A stretch of DNA of 64,000 nucleotides, taken from NCBI GenBank assembly GCA_944381495.1, contig CALWLJ010000015.1:26916-90915 (forward strand), given 5' to 3'. The position numbers and the translations under genes were made by a program. Below the pieces are notes generated by a model, which saw nothing but the letters and a program-made list of their open reading frames with translations, was not told the origin of the DNA and searched no databases. Below, piece by piece: positions 45,549 to 55,900 of this stretch. The stretch is from an uncultured Mediterraneibacter sp. Its GTDB lineage: Bacteria > Bacillota > Clostridia > Lachnospirales > Lachnospiraceae. Position 1 is the stretch's first letter, and each line of letters begins with the position of its first letter.

Positions 45549-45579
45549 AAAAAAGAATCCCTGATCGGGATTCTTTTTT
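45549..45579. terminator. Bidirectional terminator after tRNA-Arg
   Basis: AAAAAAGAATCCC-TGATC-GGGATTCTTTTTT. A-run and T-run on both sides serve the tRNA on the plus strand and the ABC-2 operon on the minus strand. Confidence 0.9.
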
Positions 45580-45586
45580 CGTATGT

Positions 45587-46381
45587 CTAAAGCAGATTAA
45601 TCTTTTTTGTCATGATATAATGTGTAGCGGCATAGGTGATAACAGCAGTGACCAGGGTAATTGCTCCGCCCAGTATTGATGTACCCGTGATATAATCCCG
45701 CATAGTATCTGGACCCGTGCTCCCGTATCCCGGTATGAGGTGAAAAGCAGCCATGAGAACCAGGGTGATCAGCTGGATCACAAAACCTGTTATAAAGTAT
45801 ATGGCTACCGAACAGAGTACCCTGTGTCCGGGAAAAAGCTGACCTGCCGCAATATAGAAGTAGGTCTGCATGACTGTTGCCAGGCAGGAGGCAAGCATGA
45901 GCAGGAACATATAAAGGGCAAATGTGCTTACAGGCATACCCAGCTGTTCTGTAAAATCTGCGGCAATAGTCTGGTAGGAACTGACAACGTTTTCCCCGGT
46001 GACAAGGATCAGGATCCCGCCTGACACGATCACGGTGTCCGCTGCAAGAAAGATGTATCCGGAGATGATCTTGCTCCACAGATGTTCCAGAGCAGAGGCC
46101 GGGAGTGTCCAGGACAGATAGCCCTCACCACTGAACAGATTCCGGTAAAAGCGAAAAGCCAGGATCAGCCATGTGCTGAACCAGAGTACAAAGATTACCA
46201 GAAATACCATGACAGTACAGATGAGCATAGGGGTGAACAGGACCTTGGCAGGCAGGGTGAAGTCCAGCCTGTCGACAAAAAACAATCGGAGAGAAATACA
46301 CAGGACCAGATAGAGCAGATGTATAAGGATCAGGATCTTTGCTGATGCCTTCAGGTCGTATTTGATCAGTTTTGCCAGCAT
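45587..46381 (-). CDS. ABC-2 type transporter permease
   Basis: 264 residues with six hydrophobic segments (starting at about 17, 58, 108, 150, 180 and 235), and a short basic start LAKLIKYDLKASAKIL typical for permeases of GntR-controlled (YtrA-like) systems. GGGAGGTG lies before the ATG, which overlaps the end of the ATPase gene by 16 bases. Last gene of the gntR-ATPase-permease operon; probably exports a lipid-like or antimicrobial compound. Substrate unknown. Confidence 0.85.
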   Translation of the reverse strand: MLAKLIKYDLKASAKILILIHLLYLVLCISLRLFFVDRLDFTLPAKVLFTPMLICTVMVFLVIFVLWFSTWLILAFRFYRNLFSGEGYLSWTLPASALEHLWSKIISGYIFLAADTVIVSGGILILVTGENVVSSYQTIAADFTEQLGMPVSTFALYMFLLMLASCLATVMQTYFYIAAGQLFPGHRVLCSVAIYFITGFVIQLITLVLMAAFHLIPGYGSTGPDTMRDYITGTSILGGAITLVTAVITYAATHYIMTKKINLL

Positions 46382-47073
46382 TTAAACACCTCCCGGAATA
46401 ATGTGTCCACGGATTTCCCGTGCTTTCCGCGTATCTCGTCGACAGTTGCATTAAGAGCCAGCTGTCCCTTTTGGAGAAAGAGCACCCTGTCCAGAATATT
46501 CTCTATGTCTGCAATCAGATGGGTTGAGATCAGGACCGAAGCATCCTCGCTGTAATTAGTCAGGATCGTGTGAAGAATGTAGTCTCTGGCTGCAGGATCC
46601 ACTCCGCCCAAAGGCTCATCCAGTACATAGAGGTCAGCCTGACGGCTCATGACGAGGACAAGCTGTACCTTTTCTCTTGTGCCTTTGGAGAGGGAGGAAA
46701 GCCTCGCTCTTTGATCGATATCAAGGGAATCCAGCATGGAAAATGCCTTTTCCCTGCTGAAATCTTTATAAAAATCCATGTAAAAGTTTACAATTTCCCG
46801 GACCCGCATGTGTCGGTTCAGATAAGTGCGGTCCGGCAGATAGGATACCAGTTTCTTTGACTCTGGTCCGGGAGCCAGACCGCTGATCAGAACAGAGCCC
46901 TCAGTTGGAGTGAGCAGCCCGTTAATGAGTTTGATCAATGTAGTCTTCCCGCTTCCGTTTGGACCCAGCAGACCAATGATCTCTCCCTTGCCAAGAGTGA
47001 GGTCCAGACCGGAAAGAGCAGAAAAGTTTCTATATTTTTTAGTCAGGTTCCGGCATTCAAGAATCGGTCTCAT
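46366..47073 (-). CDS. ABC transporter ATP-binding protein
   Basis: 235 residues. Walker A GLLGPNGSGKTT, Q-loop region SYLPDRTYL, signature LSKGTREKVQL (a variant of LSGGQ), Walker B LYVLDEPLGGVD and switch His in ISTHLIADIE. Partners the permease downstream (16-base overlap) and starts 17 bases before the GntR stop. Belongs to the BcrA/YtrB-like exporter ATPases. Confidence 0.93.
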   Translation of the reverse strand: MRPILECRNLTKKYRNFSALSGLDLTLGKGEIIGLLGPNGSGKTTLIKLINGLLTPTEGSVLISGLAPGPESKKLVSYLPDRTYLNRHMRVREIVNFYMDFYKDFSREKAFSMLDSLDIDQRARLSSLSKGTREKVQLVLVMSRQADLYVLDEPLGGVDPAARDYILHTILTNYSEDASVLISTHLIADIENILDRVLFLQKGQLALNATVDEIRGKHGKSVDTLFREVFKCWQN

Positions 47074-47440
47074 GATTTTGTACCTCCAGTTTCTTCTCTA
47101 TCAGTTCCAGCGTTTCAGGATTGGAGAAACCAAGATGCTGCATCTGTCTGAGAAACTGACAGATGTGTTCTTCCGCCAGTTCTTTGCGCACTTTTTGTAT
47201 CAGGGTCCTGTCATCCGTAATATATCGGCCGCTGGTGCGCTGGGAGTGGACAAGACCTGCCCTTTCCAGCTCTGACAGTGCCTTTTGCATCGTATTCGGG
47301 TTTACCGCTGCATCCAGCGCCAGATCCCGGACGGAAGGAATCTTATCGCCGGGCTTGTAGACTCCGGCAGCGATATCATGTCGGATGCGTTCCATCAGCT
47401 GGAGATAGATGGGGCGGTCGTCATCAAAGTTCCATGGCAT
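47057..47440 (-). CDS. GntR family transcriptional regulator (YtrA-like)
   Basis: 127 residues. Winged helix at about 10-75: RPIYLQLMERIRHDIAAGVYKPGDKIPSVRDLALDAAVNPNTMQKALSELERAGLV, followed by a short C-terminal helix rather than a large ligand domain, which is the YtrA subfamily. GAGGTGATCC precedes ATG 47440. It is the first gene of the operon it most likely represses; a 20-bp dyad lies upstream at 47482-47501. Confidence 0.93.
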   Translation of the reverse strand: MPWNFDDDRPIYLQLMERIRHDIAAGVYKPGDKIPSVRDLALDAAVNPNTMQKALSELERAGLVHSQRTSGRYITDDRTLIQKVRKELAEEHICQFLRQMQHLGFSNPETLELIEKKLEVQNHETDS

Positions 47441-47481
47441 TGGATCACCTCGTTTTCCGTATTGATATATTCGTTCATGAC

Positions 47482-47501
47482 TGTACTATCACTATAATAC
47501 A
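47482..47501. promoter_or_regulatory. Candidate operator of the GntR-ABC operon
   Basis: TGTATTATAGTGATAGTACA (minus strand) is an imperfect palindrome with 14 of 20 positions symmetric (TGTAnTAT...ATAnTACA). It lies 42-61 bases upstream of the gntR start, and YtrA-type regulators bind such dyads at their own promoter. Confidence 0.4.
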
Positions 47502-47546
47502 ATCATAAGCTCCGGAGCTGTACGGTGTCAAGTGCATTTTCTGAAA

Positions 47547-48455
47547 TTAGGCTTTCTCGTTATCCTGTATGATCTTATCTTTCAGATCCGGGTCGAACAG
47601 ACCGCTGCGGAGCATGGCAATTTCATATTTATACGGAGCATAGGATTTTTTTGGTTTTGATGGAGATGGAATGTAGGGAGTCTCCAGTATCTTTGGAACC
47701 TGATCAAAGTCCGGATGATGGACGATATAGTTCAGAGCGTCAAAACCGATATGGCCAAAGCCGATGTTCTCGTGCCGGTCTTTTGCTGCACCGGGAGTGT
47801 TTTTGCTGTCATTAATATGGAAGACCGCGATCTGATCCTTTCCGATGATGCGGTCAAATTCATCTATGACATTATCGAAATGATGAATGATATCATAGCC
47901 GCTGTCGCTGGTATGGCAGGTGTCAAAGCAGACTCTCAGGCGGCTGTTGTATGTTACTCCGTCGTAAATGCGGGCAAGCTCTTCGAAGGAACGCCCAATC
48001 TCAGAACCCTTTCCAGCCATGGTCTCCAGAGCGATAAGGCAGCCATTGCCGGAGGCAAGTACTTCGTTGAGACCCTTTATGATCTGGCGGATCCCTGTAT
48101 CGGTTCCTTCCCCTACATGGGCGCCGGGGTGGAGGATAAGTACATTGCTCCTGCACGCCTCAGTACGCTCAATCTCTTTGGCGAGAAACTCAACCGCCAG
48201 GGAGAATGTTTCAGGCTTTACTGAATTGCCCAGATTGATGATATAGGGGGCGTGTACGATGATCTCGCTGATCCCGTGTTCCTTCATATAATCCCATGCC
48301 GGATCAATGTTCAGCTCGCTGATCTCCTTCCTGCGGGTGTTCTGAGGAGCCCCTGTATAGAACATAAATGTATCTGCGCCGTAAGATACGGCTTCTTTTG
48401 CGGATCCAAGCAGCATCTCTTTGCCGCTCATTCCAACGTGTGAACCTATTTTCAT
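47547..48455 (-). CDS. nfo: Endonuclease IV (AP endonuclease)
   Basis: 302 residues, TIM-barrel with zinc ligands in [37 protein letters not shown] and ETPYIP. Incises DNA at abasic sites in base-excision repair. AAAGGAAT precedes ATG 48455. Transcribed alone, divergent from argS. Confidence 0.96.
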   Translation of the reverse strand: MKIGSHVGMSGKEMLLGSAKEAVSYGADTFMFYTGAPQNTRRKEISELNIDPAWDYMKEHGISEIIVHAPYIINLGNSVKPETFSLAVEFLAKEIERTEACRSNVLILHPGAHVGEGTDTGIRQIIKGLNEVLASGNGCLIALETMAGKGSEIGRSFEELARIYDGVTYNSRLRVCFDTCHTSDSGYDIIHHFDNVIDEFDRIIGKDQIAVFHINDSKNTPGAAKDRHENIGFGHIGFDALNYIVHHPDFDQVPKILETPYIPSPSKPKKSYAPYKYEIAMLRSGLFDPDLKDKIIQDNEKA

Positions 48456-48626
48456 TTTTTATATTCCTTTCATTTTGATATATGGTATATTTTAAATGTT
48501 TTTGATTTGAAGTAAAAGCTTTATTTTTGAAATATTCCGGTGTTTTTCCCAATGATTGAAAAGTTCCTTTGTTTATCTCGAATGGAGGGGTGTGTTCGTG
48601 AGATGATAGATTTCCCCCCTAAGAAC

Positions 48627-48655
48627 TTGCCGTCGCAAAATATACATGATATACT
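48627..48655 (+). promoter_or_regulatory. argS promoter
   Basis: TTGCCG (48627-48632), 17 bases, extended -10 TGA-TATACT (48650-48655). The leader is only about 27 bases, too short for a T-box. Confidence 0.75.
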
Positions 48656-48688
48656 GTCAATCATACGGATAAAGGAGTGTGGAAAAGA

Positions 48689-50455
48689 TTGAAGACATTA
48701 CTGGAAATAATAACAATAGAAATGGAGAAGGCGTTTGAGGATGCCGGATATGATGCGTCTCTTGCAAAGGTAACGCTTTCGAATCGTCCGGATTTGTGCG
48801 AGTACCAGTGCAACGGAGCTATGGCGGGAGCAAAGACATACAAGAAGGCTCCGATCATGATAGCGGAGGATGTAGTATCTCGTTTGGAGGGCAACAGCTG
48901 TTTTGCATCTGCGGAGGCGGTAAAACCGGGATTTATCAACCTGAAGCTGGCGCCGGAATTTGTGTCAGGATATCTGAATGACATGGCGGCTGATGAGAAA
49001 CTGGGAGTGGAAGAAGAGACCAGGCCCAAGACGATAATCATCGATTATGGCGGACCAAACGTGGCAAAGCCGCTGCATGTAGGGCATCTTCGTTCAGCTA
49101 TCATCGGTGAGAGCGTAAAAAGGATCATGCGCTTCAAAGGAAACAAAGTGCTGGGAGATATCCATCTGGGAGACTGGGGATATCAGATGGGGCTGATCAT
49201 AACAGAGTTGAAAAAGCGCCAGCCGGAACTTCCGTATTTTGATGAAGCTTTTACCGGAGAGTATCCGGCGGAGGCTCCGTTTACTATCAGCGAGCTGGAA
49301 GAAATCTATCCGACAGCCAGCGCTTATGCAAAGGAACATGAAGATTATCGGGAGGAAGCATTGCATGCTACCTATCTTTTGCAGAATGGATACCGCGGAT
49401 ACCGTGCTCTGTGGCATCATATTATGAATGTCTCAGTGACGGACCTGAAGAAGAACTATGAGAAACTGGACGTACATTTTGACTTATGGAAGGGAGAATC
49501 GGACGCCCAGGAATATATACCGGACATGGTGAAAAGGCTGAAGGATGAGGGATATGCCCGTTATGATGAAGGCGCTCTTGTTGTTGATGTGCAGGAGGAG
49601 TCTGACAATAAGGAGGTACCGCCCTGTATGATCCTGAAGTCTGACGGCGCGGCTCTGTATGATACAACGGATCTGGCGACTCTTGTAGAGCGGGAGAAGG
49701 ATTATCATCCGGATGAGGTGATCTATGTGGTGGACAAACGTCAGGAACTTCATTTTATCCAGGTATTCCGCTGCGCAAAGAAGACGGGCATTATTCCCAA
49801 TGAAACCGAGCTTAAGTTCCTCGGATTTGGAACGATGAACGGAAAAGACGGCAAACCGTTTAAGACCAGGGAAGGCGGTGTTATGCGTCTGGAAAATCTG
49901 ATCCGTGAGATTGATGAAGAAATGTACCGGAAGATCATGGACAACCGGACTGTTGAAGAAGAAGAGGCAAAGCGCACGGCAGAAACGGTGGGACTTGCTG
50001 CTATCAAATATGGAGACCTTTCTAATCAGGCGTCCAAGGATTACATTTTTGATGTGGACCGATTTACATCTTTTGAGGGCAATACAGGTCCTTATATCCT
50101 TTATACCATTGTGAGGATCAAGTCTATTCTCAATAAATATGTGGAAGCAGGCGGAACCCTCGGGGGGCTTGAAATCCGTCCGGCGGAGGATCTTTATGAA
50201 AAGGCGCTTATGCTTCAGGCTGTCAAGTTCAACGATGTGATCAATGCAGTATATGAGGAGACTGCTCCTCACAAGATCTGTGCCTATATTTATGAACTGG
50301 CTAATGAGTTTAACAAATTCTATCATGAGACGAAGATTCTCTCGGAGGAGGATGAGCAGCGTAAGGCAGGGTATATTGCCCTCCTGGGACTGGTGAAGAG
50401 CGTTTTGGAGACATGTATAGATCTGCTGGGATTCGATGCGCCGGAAAGGATGTAG
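48689..50455 (+). CDS. argS: Arginyl-tRNA synthetase
   Basis: 588 residues from TTG 48689; AAAGGAG is 11 bases upstream and the resulting N-terminus (KTLLEIITIEMEKAF) fits. Class I synthetase: N-terminal Add-1 tRNA-binding domain, HVGH in GGPNVAKPLHVGHLRS, and a C-terminal DALR anticodon domain. A standard KMSKS is absent (GKDGKPFKTREG at the expected site), as in most ArgRS. First gene of argS-alaX-CPBP. A tRNA-Arg gene lies 3 kb upstream. Confidence 0.97.
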   Translation: MKTLLEIITIEMEKAFEDAGYDASLAKVTLSNRPDLCEYQCNGAMAGAKTYKKAPIMIAEDVVSRLEGNSCFASAEAVKPGFINLKLAPEFVSGYLNDMAADEKLGVEEETRPKTIIIDYGGPNVAKPLHVGHLRSAIIGESVKRIMRFKGNKVLGDIHLGDWGYQMGLIITELKKRQPELPYFDEAFTGEYPAEAPFTISELEEIYPTASAYAKEHEDYREEALHATYLLQNGYRGYRALWHHIMNVSVTDLKKNYEKLDVHFDLWKGESDAQEYIPDMVKRLKDEGYARYDEGALVVDVQEESDNKEVPPCMILKSDGAALYDTTDLATLVEREKDYHPDEVIYVVDKRQELHFIQVFRCAKKTGIIPNETELKFLGFGTMNGKDGKPFKTREGGVMRLENLIREIDEEMYRKIMDNRTVEEEEAKRTAETVGLAAIKYGDLSNQASKDYIFDVDRFTSFEGNTGPYILYTIVRIKSILNKYVEAGGTLGGLEIRPAEDLYEKALMLQAVKFNDVINAVYEETAPHKICAYIYELANEFNKFYHETKILSEEDEQRKAGYIALLGLVKSVLETCIDLLGFDAPERM

Positions 50456-50461
50456 GAAAGC

Positions 50462-51625
50462 ATGGCGGAAAAACTATTTTATGCAGACAGCCATATGGCT
50501 TCTTTTACGGCTGTGGTAACAGACTGCCGGAAAAACGGGGAACGCTTTGAAGTGGAACTGGACCGCACAGCGTTCTTTCCGGAAGGCGGCGGACAGTATG
50601 CTGACCGTGGAACGCTGGATGGGGTCAGAGTGCTTGATGTTCAGGAAAAGGAGGGGAGGATCTTTCATATGACGGAGTCCCCTCTGGAAATCGGAAAAAC
50701 CGTGGAAGGACAGATTGACTGGGATGAGCGCTTTATGAAGATGCAGCAGCATACTGGTGAACATATCGTGTCCGGTCTGGTGCATTCCAGGTTCGGTTAT
50801 AATAATGTGGGGTTTCATCTGGGCAGCGAGGACTGTACTATGGATTTCGATGGAGAGATTACCAGGGAGGAACTGACCCAGATCGAGCTGGAGGCCAATC
50901 AGGCGGTATGGAAGAACATTGAGATACGAGTGTTATATCCCGGCGAGGAAGAATTGAAGACGATATCTTATCGAAGCAAGATAGAAATTGAGGGTCAGGT
51001 CCGTCTGGTGGAGATCCCGGGATATGATATGTGTGCATGTTGTGCGCCGCATGTGGAAAGGACCGGCGAGATTGGTGTGATCAAACTGGTGAATGTACAG
51101 CGATATAAGGGCGGCGCCCGTGTGACCATGCTCTGCGGCGTGAGAGCGCTTGCTGATTACAGCCTCAGACAGGGACAGACGGATCAGGTGTCAGCTATGC
51201 TCTGTGTGAAAACAGACGAAATTTCAGAAGCAGTGTCTCATCTGCAGAAAGAAATTTCTGCGCTGAAGTATGAAAATGGCGAGAAAGAAAAAATTCTGGC
51301 AATTCATATTGCAGACAGTGTTCCTGAGGATGAGGATGTTGTGTGTCTGTTTCCTGATTCTATCGGGGGAGACTCGATGAGAACAGTCATGAATCGTGTG
51401 CTGGAGAATGGTCATCGTATCTGCGGAGTGTTTCATGGAAATGAAACAGATGGATACCGGTATGTAATTGGAAGCCGGAGCGTTGATATGAGGACTCTGG
51501 TGAAAGAGTTCAATGCTGCTTTTTCCGGAAGAGGAGGCGGTAAGCCGGAGATGGTCCAGGGAACGGTCCGCGGAACATCGGCAGAGATACGTCAGTGGCT
51601 TGCAGAGAAAGCGGAGGTTTTGTGA
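50462..51625 (+). CDS. Alanyl-tRNA editing protein AlaX (long form with DHHA1 domain)
   Basis: 387 residues. Editing domain with zinc motifs HTGEH (about 97-101) and CxxCAPH (CACCAPH, about 196), plus FFPEGGGQYADRG near the start, and a C-terminal DHHA1 domain ending SGRGGGKPEMVQG. It hydrolyses Ser- or Gly-mischarged tRNA-Ala. Located six bases after argS and one base before the CPBP gene. AGGAAAG precedes the ATG. Confidence 0.93.
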   Translation: MAEKLFYADSHMASFTAVVTDCRKNGERFEVELDRTAFFPEGGGQYADRGTLDGVRVLDVQEKEGRIFHMTESPLEIGKTVEGQIDWDERFMKMQQHTGEHIVSGLVHSRFGYNNVGFHLGSEDCTMDFDGEITREELTQIELEANQAVWKNIEIRVLYPGEEELKTISYRSKIEIEGQVRLVEIPGYDMCACCAPHVERTGEIGVIKLVNVQRYKGGARVTMLCGVRALADYSLRQGQTDQVSAMLCVKTDEISEAVSHLQKEISALKYENGEKEKILAIHIADSVPEDEDVVCLFPDSIGGDSMRTVMNRVLENGHRICGVFHGNETDGYRYVIGSRSVDMRTLVKEFNAAFSGRGGGKPEMVQGTVRGTSAEIRQWLAEKAEVL

Positions 51626-52572
51626 TGGAACAAAAGATTCGCAGAAGAAGTCCGTTCTGGAGTCTGGCAGGTCCTCTTCTGGGGTACTGGGGAATTCAGC
51701 TTGCGGTTCAGTTTATTCTTCAGATTGTGATAGAACTGCCTTATTTTATGCGCGCTTACGCCAGTGTGATGTCGGGAGATATGACTACTTTTGATGAGAT
51801 TATGTCGGAATACTGGAAGATTATGAGCCCGGCTCTCGAACAGGTGCTTCGTATGCAGGTGGAGATCACCAGCGTGGCAGCAGTATGTACGCTTATCATG
51901 ACAGGGATTCTTTTTTCAAGAGACAGAAAGCTGGAAAAGGCATCTGGACTGCCTGTATGGAGAAAGGCACCGGCCGGACAGTATTGGACTATTGGCGTAT
52001 TTGGAATTGCAGGATGTATAGGAGTTACCTGCCTGTCAATACTGGCCCAGGCAGCATTTATAGATGCTGAGTATCAGCAGGCAGCATCAGAGATGTATTC
52101 TGCTCCGTTTCTTGTACAACTGGCTGCCTTGGGAATTGTGATCCCTGTAGCGGAAGAGATGATGTTCCGGGGAGTTATGTTCCGACGATACCGGGAGAAC
52201 AGAAGCTTCCTGTTTTCTGCTATCTGGTCAGCCCTGTTCTTTTCACTGATGCATACCAACATGATCCAGATGGTTTATTCTTTCCTGCTTGGCGTGCTGT
52301 TAGCTTATGTATATGAAAAGTTTGGGTCAGTGAAGGCACCTGTCCTTCTTCATGTTTTGTTGAATACCGGATCTGTGGTTTTTACGAAGCTGGGACTTTT
52401 TGAATGGATGGCTTCCGGTTTCGTACGCATCGCTGCGGGAGCAATCGCAGGCGCATTTGTGTGTTCAGCTATGTTTGTACTTATACAGAGGATGGAAGGA
52501 GCTCGTGAGGAACAGAAAACAGATGGACAGACTCCTCCTGAAAACCGGAGAGGGCCCTTGGATTTCTTCTGA
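51625..52572 (+). CDS. CPBP family intramembrane glutamic endopeptidase
   Basis: 315 residues, about eight membrane helices. Motif 1 EEMMFRG (tandem glutamates and arginine, about 185), motif 2 FFSLMHTN and motif 3 LHVLLNT define the CPBP/Abi group (Rce1-like). Members process membrane or secreted peptides, for example in bacteriocin self-protection. ATG 51625 overlaps the alaX stop (TGATG), with GGAGG upstream; a longer frame runs into alaX. The C-terminal 30 residues are hydrophilic. Substrate unknown, and the link with tRNA quality control is not obvious. Confidence 0.88.
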   Translation: MEQKIRRRSPFWSLAGPLLGYWGIQLAVQFILQIVIELPYFMRAYASVMSGDMTTFDEIMSEYWKIMSPALEQVLRMQVEITSVAAVCTLIMTGILFSRDRKLEKASGLPVWRKAPAGQYWTIGVFGIAGCIGVTCLSILAQAAFIDAEYQQAASEMYSAPFLVQLAALGIVIPVAEEMMFRGVMFRRYRENRSFLFSAIWSALFFSLMHTNMIQMVYSFLLGVLLAYVYEKFGSVKAPVLLHVLLNTGSVVFTKLGLFEWMASGFVRIAAGAIAGAFVCSAMFVLIQRMEGAREEQKTDGQTPPENRRGPLDFF

Positions 52573-52612
52573 TCAAATGATTTATTTTTGAAAAAAATAT
52601 AAGTAAAATTGT

Positions 52613-52650
52613 GCACGGCAGAATGAAAAAAACTGCCGTGCTATTTTTTT
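52613..52650 (+). terminator. Terminator after the CPBP gene
   Basis: GCACGGCAG, 11-base loop, CTGCCGTGC, then TATTTTTTT. It begins the 356-base A/T-rich gap before gltB, which also holds two CodY boxes and the gltB promoter. Confidence 0.9.
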
Positions 52651-52728
52651 GCTTAAGAAATTTTTCTAGATATTTAAAGGAATTATAGATAATATCAGTA
52701 AAAATTATTATTGTGTATGAAAATAGAT

Positions 52729-52743
52729 AATTATCAGAAAATA
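52729..52743. promoter_or_regulatory. CodY box 1 upstream of gltB
   Basis: AATTATCAGAAAATA matches AATTTTCWGAAAATT at 13 of 15 positions, including the whole CWG centre. Centred about 96 bases before the expected transcription start. Confidence 0.6.
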
Positions 52744-52766
52744 ATTAAAATAATTATAAATATTCG

Positions 52767-52781
52767 AATTATCTGACAACT
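52767..52781. promoter_or_regulatory. CodY box 2 upstream of gltB
   Basis: AATTATCTGACAACT matches the CodY motif at 12 of 15 positions, 38 bases downstream of box 1 and just upstream of the -35 element. Control of glutamate synthase genes by CodY is established in Lactococcus lactis. Confidence 0.55.
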
Positions 52782-52796
52782 TAAAAATATTTTTTA

Positions 52797-52825
52797 TTTA
52801 CAAACCGGAAAAAATCGTGTATATT
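52797..52825 (+). promoter_or_regulatory. gltBD promoter
   Basis: TTTACA (52797-52802), 17 bases, TATATT (52820-52825), about 97 bases before the gltB start. A second TTGACA at 52866 has no matching -10. Confidence 0.6.
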
Positions 52826-52928
52826 TTTCTGAGAACCTCCGATGCGTGGAAAAGAACAAATTGTGTTGACAGGGGATTTTGGCAGATACCGCGCACGGTC
52901 TAAAACATTCAGAGAAAGGACAGCGATT

Positions 52929-55900
52929 ATGAGAAAAGAAAAAACAGGCCCCCAGGGTTTATATCGTGAAAGTTTTGAACATGACAACTGTGGAATTGGC
53001 GCCATTGTCAATATCAAGGGTGTTAAGAGCCATAGTACGGTTGCGGGTGCCCTTGAGATCGTAGAGCATCTGGAACACAGAGCCGGCAAGGACGCGGAAG
53101 GTAAGACGGGAGACGGAGTAGGTATCCTGCTGCAGGTTTCCCACAGATTTTTTTCAAAAGTCTGTAAGCCCCTTGGTATAAATATTGGCGGAGAAAGAGA
53201 TTATGGTGTGGGAATGTTTTTCCTGCCCCAGGATGAGCTGAAGAGAAATCAGGCCAAGAACATTTTCGAAGTAATCGTCAAAAAAGAGGGCCTGAATTTC
53301 CTTGGATGGAGAGAAGTGCCGATTCATCCGGAGATCCTCGGTAAAACAGCAGTTGACTGTATGCCGTGTATCATGCAGGCTTTCATTGAGAGACCGAAGA
53401 GAGTGGAAAAGGGTCTGCCGTTTGACCGCCGTCTGTATGTAGTGCGCAGGATCTTTGAGCAGAGCAGTGATGACACATATGTAGTATCTCTTTCCAGCAG
53501 GACGATTGTTTACAAAGGCATGTTCCTTGTGGGACAGCTGAGACAGTTCTTCGGTGATCTGCAGGATGAGGATTTCGAGTCTGCTATCGCTATGGTACAT
53601 TCAAGATTCAGTACTAATACGGCACCCAGCTGGCAGAGAGCTCATCCGAACCGTTTCATCGTACACAACGGTGAGATTAATACAATCAGAGGAAATGCGG
53701 ATAAGATGCGGGCGCGTGAGGAAACCATGGAAGCCGGCTGCCTGAAAGGAGAGCTGCATAAAGTTCTTCCGGCCATTAATACGTCTGGATCAGACTCGGC
53801 TATGCTGGATAATGCACTGGAGTTCATGGTCATGAGTGGTATGGAGCTTCCGCTGGCTGTTATGATCGCGATTCCGGAACCCTGGGTGAATAACCGCAGC
53901 ATGTCTCAGAATAAGAAGGATTTCTACCAGTATTATGCAACCATGATGGAACCCTGGGACGGTCCGGCTTCAATCCTTTTTTCTGACGGGGATGTGATGG
54001 GAGCGGTTCTGGACCGCAACGGTTTGCGTCCGTCCAGATACTATATTACGGATGACGATAACCTGATCCTGTCATCCGAAGTAGGTGTGCTTGATATCGA
54101 TCCGTCCAAGATCCTGATCAAGGAGAGGCTGCATCCGGGCAAAATGCTCCTGGTGGATACGGTTGCGGGAAGAGTGATCGACGATGAAGAGCTGAAAGAA
54201 AAATATGCAAATGAGGAGCCTTATGGAGAGTGGCTTGACCGAAATCTGATCGAGCTCAAGGATCTGAAGATCCCTAACAAGGATATCCCGAAATATACAA
54301 AAGAAGAATGTACGCGTCTTCAGAAAGCTTTCGGATACACATATGAAGATGTGAAGACTTCGATCCTTACCATGGCGAAAAACGGTGGGGAAGGCATTGC
54401 GGCGATGGGAATCGACAGTCCTCTGGCAGTACTTTCCCAGAAGCATCAGCCACTGTTCGGATATTTCAAGCAGCTGTTCGCACAGGTAACAAATCCGCCT
54501 ATCGATGCGATCCGCGAGGAGATCGTTACATCTACGACAATATATATAGGAAAAGATGGAAATCTGCTCGAGAAGAAAGAAGAGAACTGTAAGATGCTGC
54601 GGGTGAACAACCCGATCCTTACCAACACGGATCTTCTGAAGATCAAGAACATGAACGTGGAAGGATTCAAGGTAGCTGAGATCCCGATCACATATTACAA
54701 GAATACAAGCCTGGAGAAGGCTATTGAGTATCTGTTCATCGAAGTAGACCGTGTGATCCGTGAGGGCGCGAATATCCTCATCCTGACAGACCGGGATGTG
54801 GATGAGTATCATGTGGCGATTCCGTCTCTTCTGGCTGTATCCGGACTGCAGCAGCATCTGGTCCGCACGAAGAAGAGAACGTCCGTTGCCATGATCCTTG
54901 AGAGCGGCGAGCCGAGAGAGGTACATCATTTTGCCACACTGCTTGGTTATGGCGCATGTGCTATCAATCCGTATCTGGCTCATGAGTCCATCCGCCAGCT
55001 GATCGAGTCACGGCTCCTTCACAAGGATTACTATGCGGCTGTAGATGATTACAACTCTGCGATCATCCACGGCATCATCAAGATCGCTTCCAAGATGGGT
55101 ATCTCAACGATCCAGTCCTACCAGGGGGCTAAGATCTTCGAGGCCATCGGACTGAAAGAGGAGTTTATCAGCAGATACTTTACAGATACAGTAAGCCGTG
55201 TGGGCGGCATCGGCATCGAGGAGATCGCAGCAGATTACACTGCGTTCCATTCAGAAGCGTTTGATCCCCTTGGATTGGAAGTTGATATGACTCTGGACAG
55301 TGTGGGACGTCATGAGTACAAGAGCGGCGGAGAAGAACATCTCTACAATCCGCAGACGATCCACATGCTTCAGCAGTCCACAAGGCGCGGCGACTACCAG
55401 ATGTTCAAGGAATACACGAAGATGGTAGATGCGGAGGGCGAGAAGATCAATCTGAGAGGACAGCTTGATTTCAATTATCCGAAGAAAGGCATACCTCTGG
55501 AGGAAGTAGAAAGTGTGGACTCCATCGTTACCAGATTTAAGACAGGAGCTATGTCATACGGATCTATTTCAAAGGAAGCTCATGAGACACTGGCCATCGC
55601 TATGAACACGCTTCATGGAAAGTCCAACTCCGGTGAGGGAGGTGAGGATATCGAGCGTCTCGATACGAACCGTTGTTCCGCTATCAAACAGGTGGCTTCC
55701 GGACGTTTTGGCGTGACATCCAGATATCTGGTCAGCGCTCAGGAAATCCAGATTAAGATGGCGCAGGGCGCAAAGCCGGGAGAAGGCGGACATCTTCCGG
55801 GAGGAAAAGTATATCCGTGGATCGCAAAGACCCGTCATTCTACGCCGGGAGTGAGCCTGATCTCACCGCCGCCGCACCATGACATCTACTCCATCGAGGA

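Noticed and set aside
45309-45590. Frame of 93 codons with a strong AAGGAGGAG just before it, after the DUF5688 gene
   Set aside because: It runs straight through the tRNA-Arg and its terminator and has no family resemblance; the Shine-Dalgarno-like sequence may be a leftover.
48656-48688. T-box leader before argS
   Set aside because: The leader is about 27 bases; there is no room for specifier and antiterminator.
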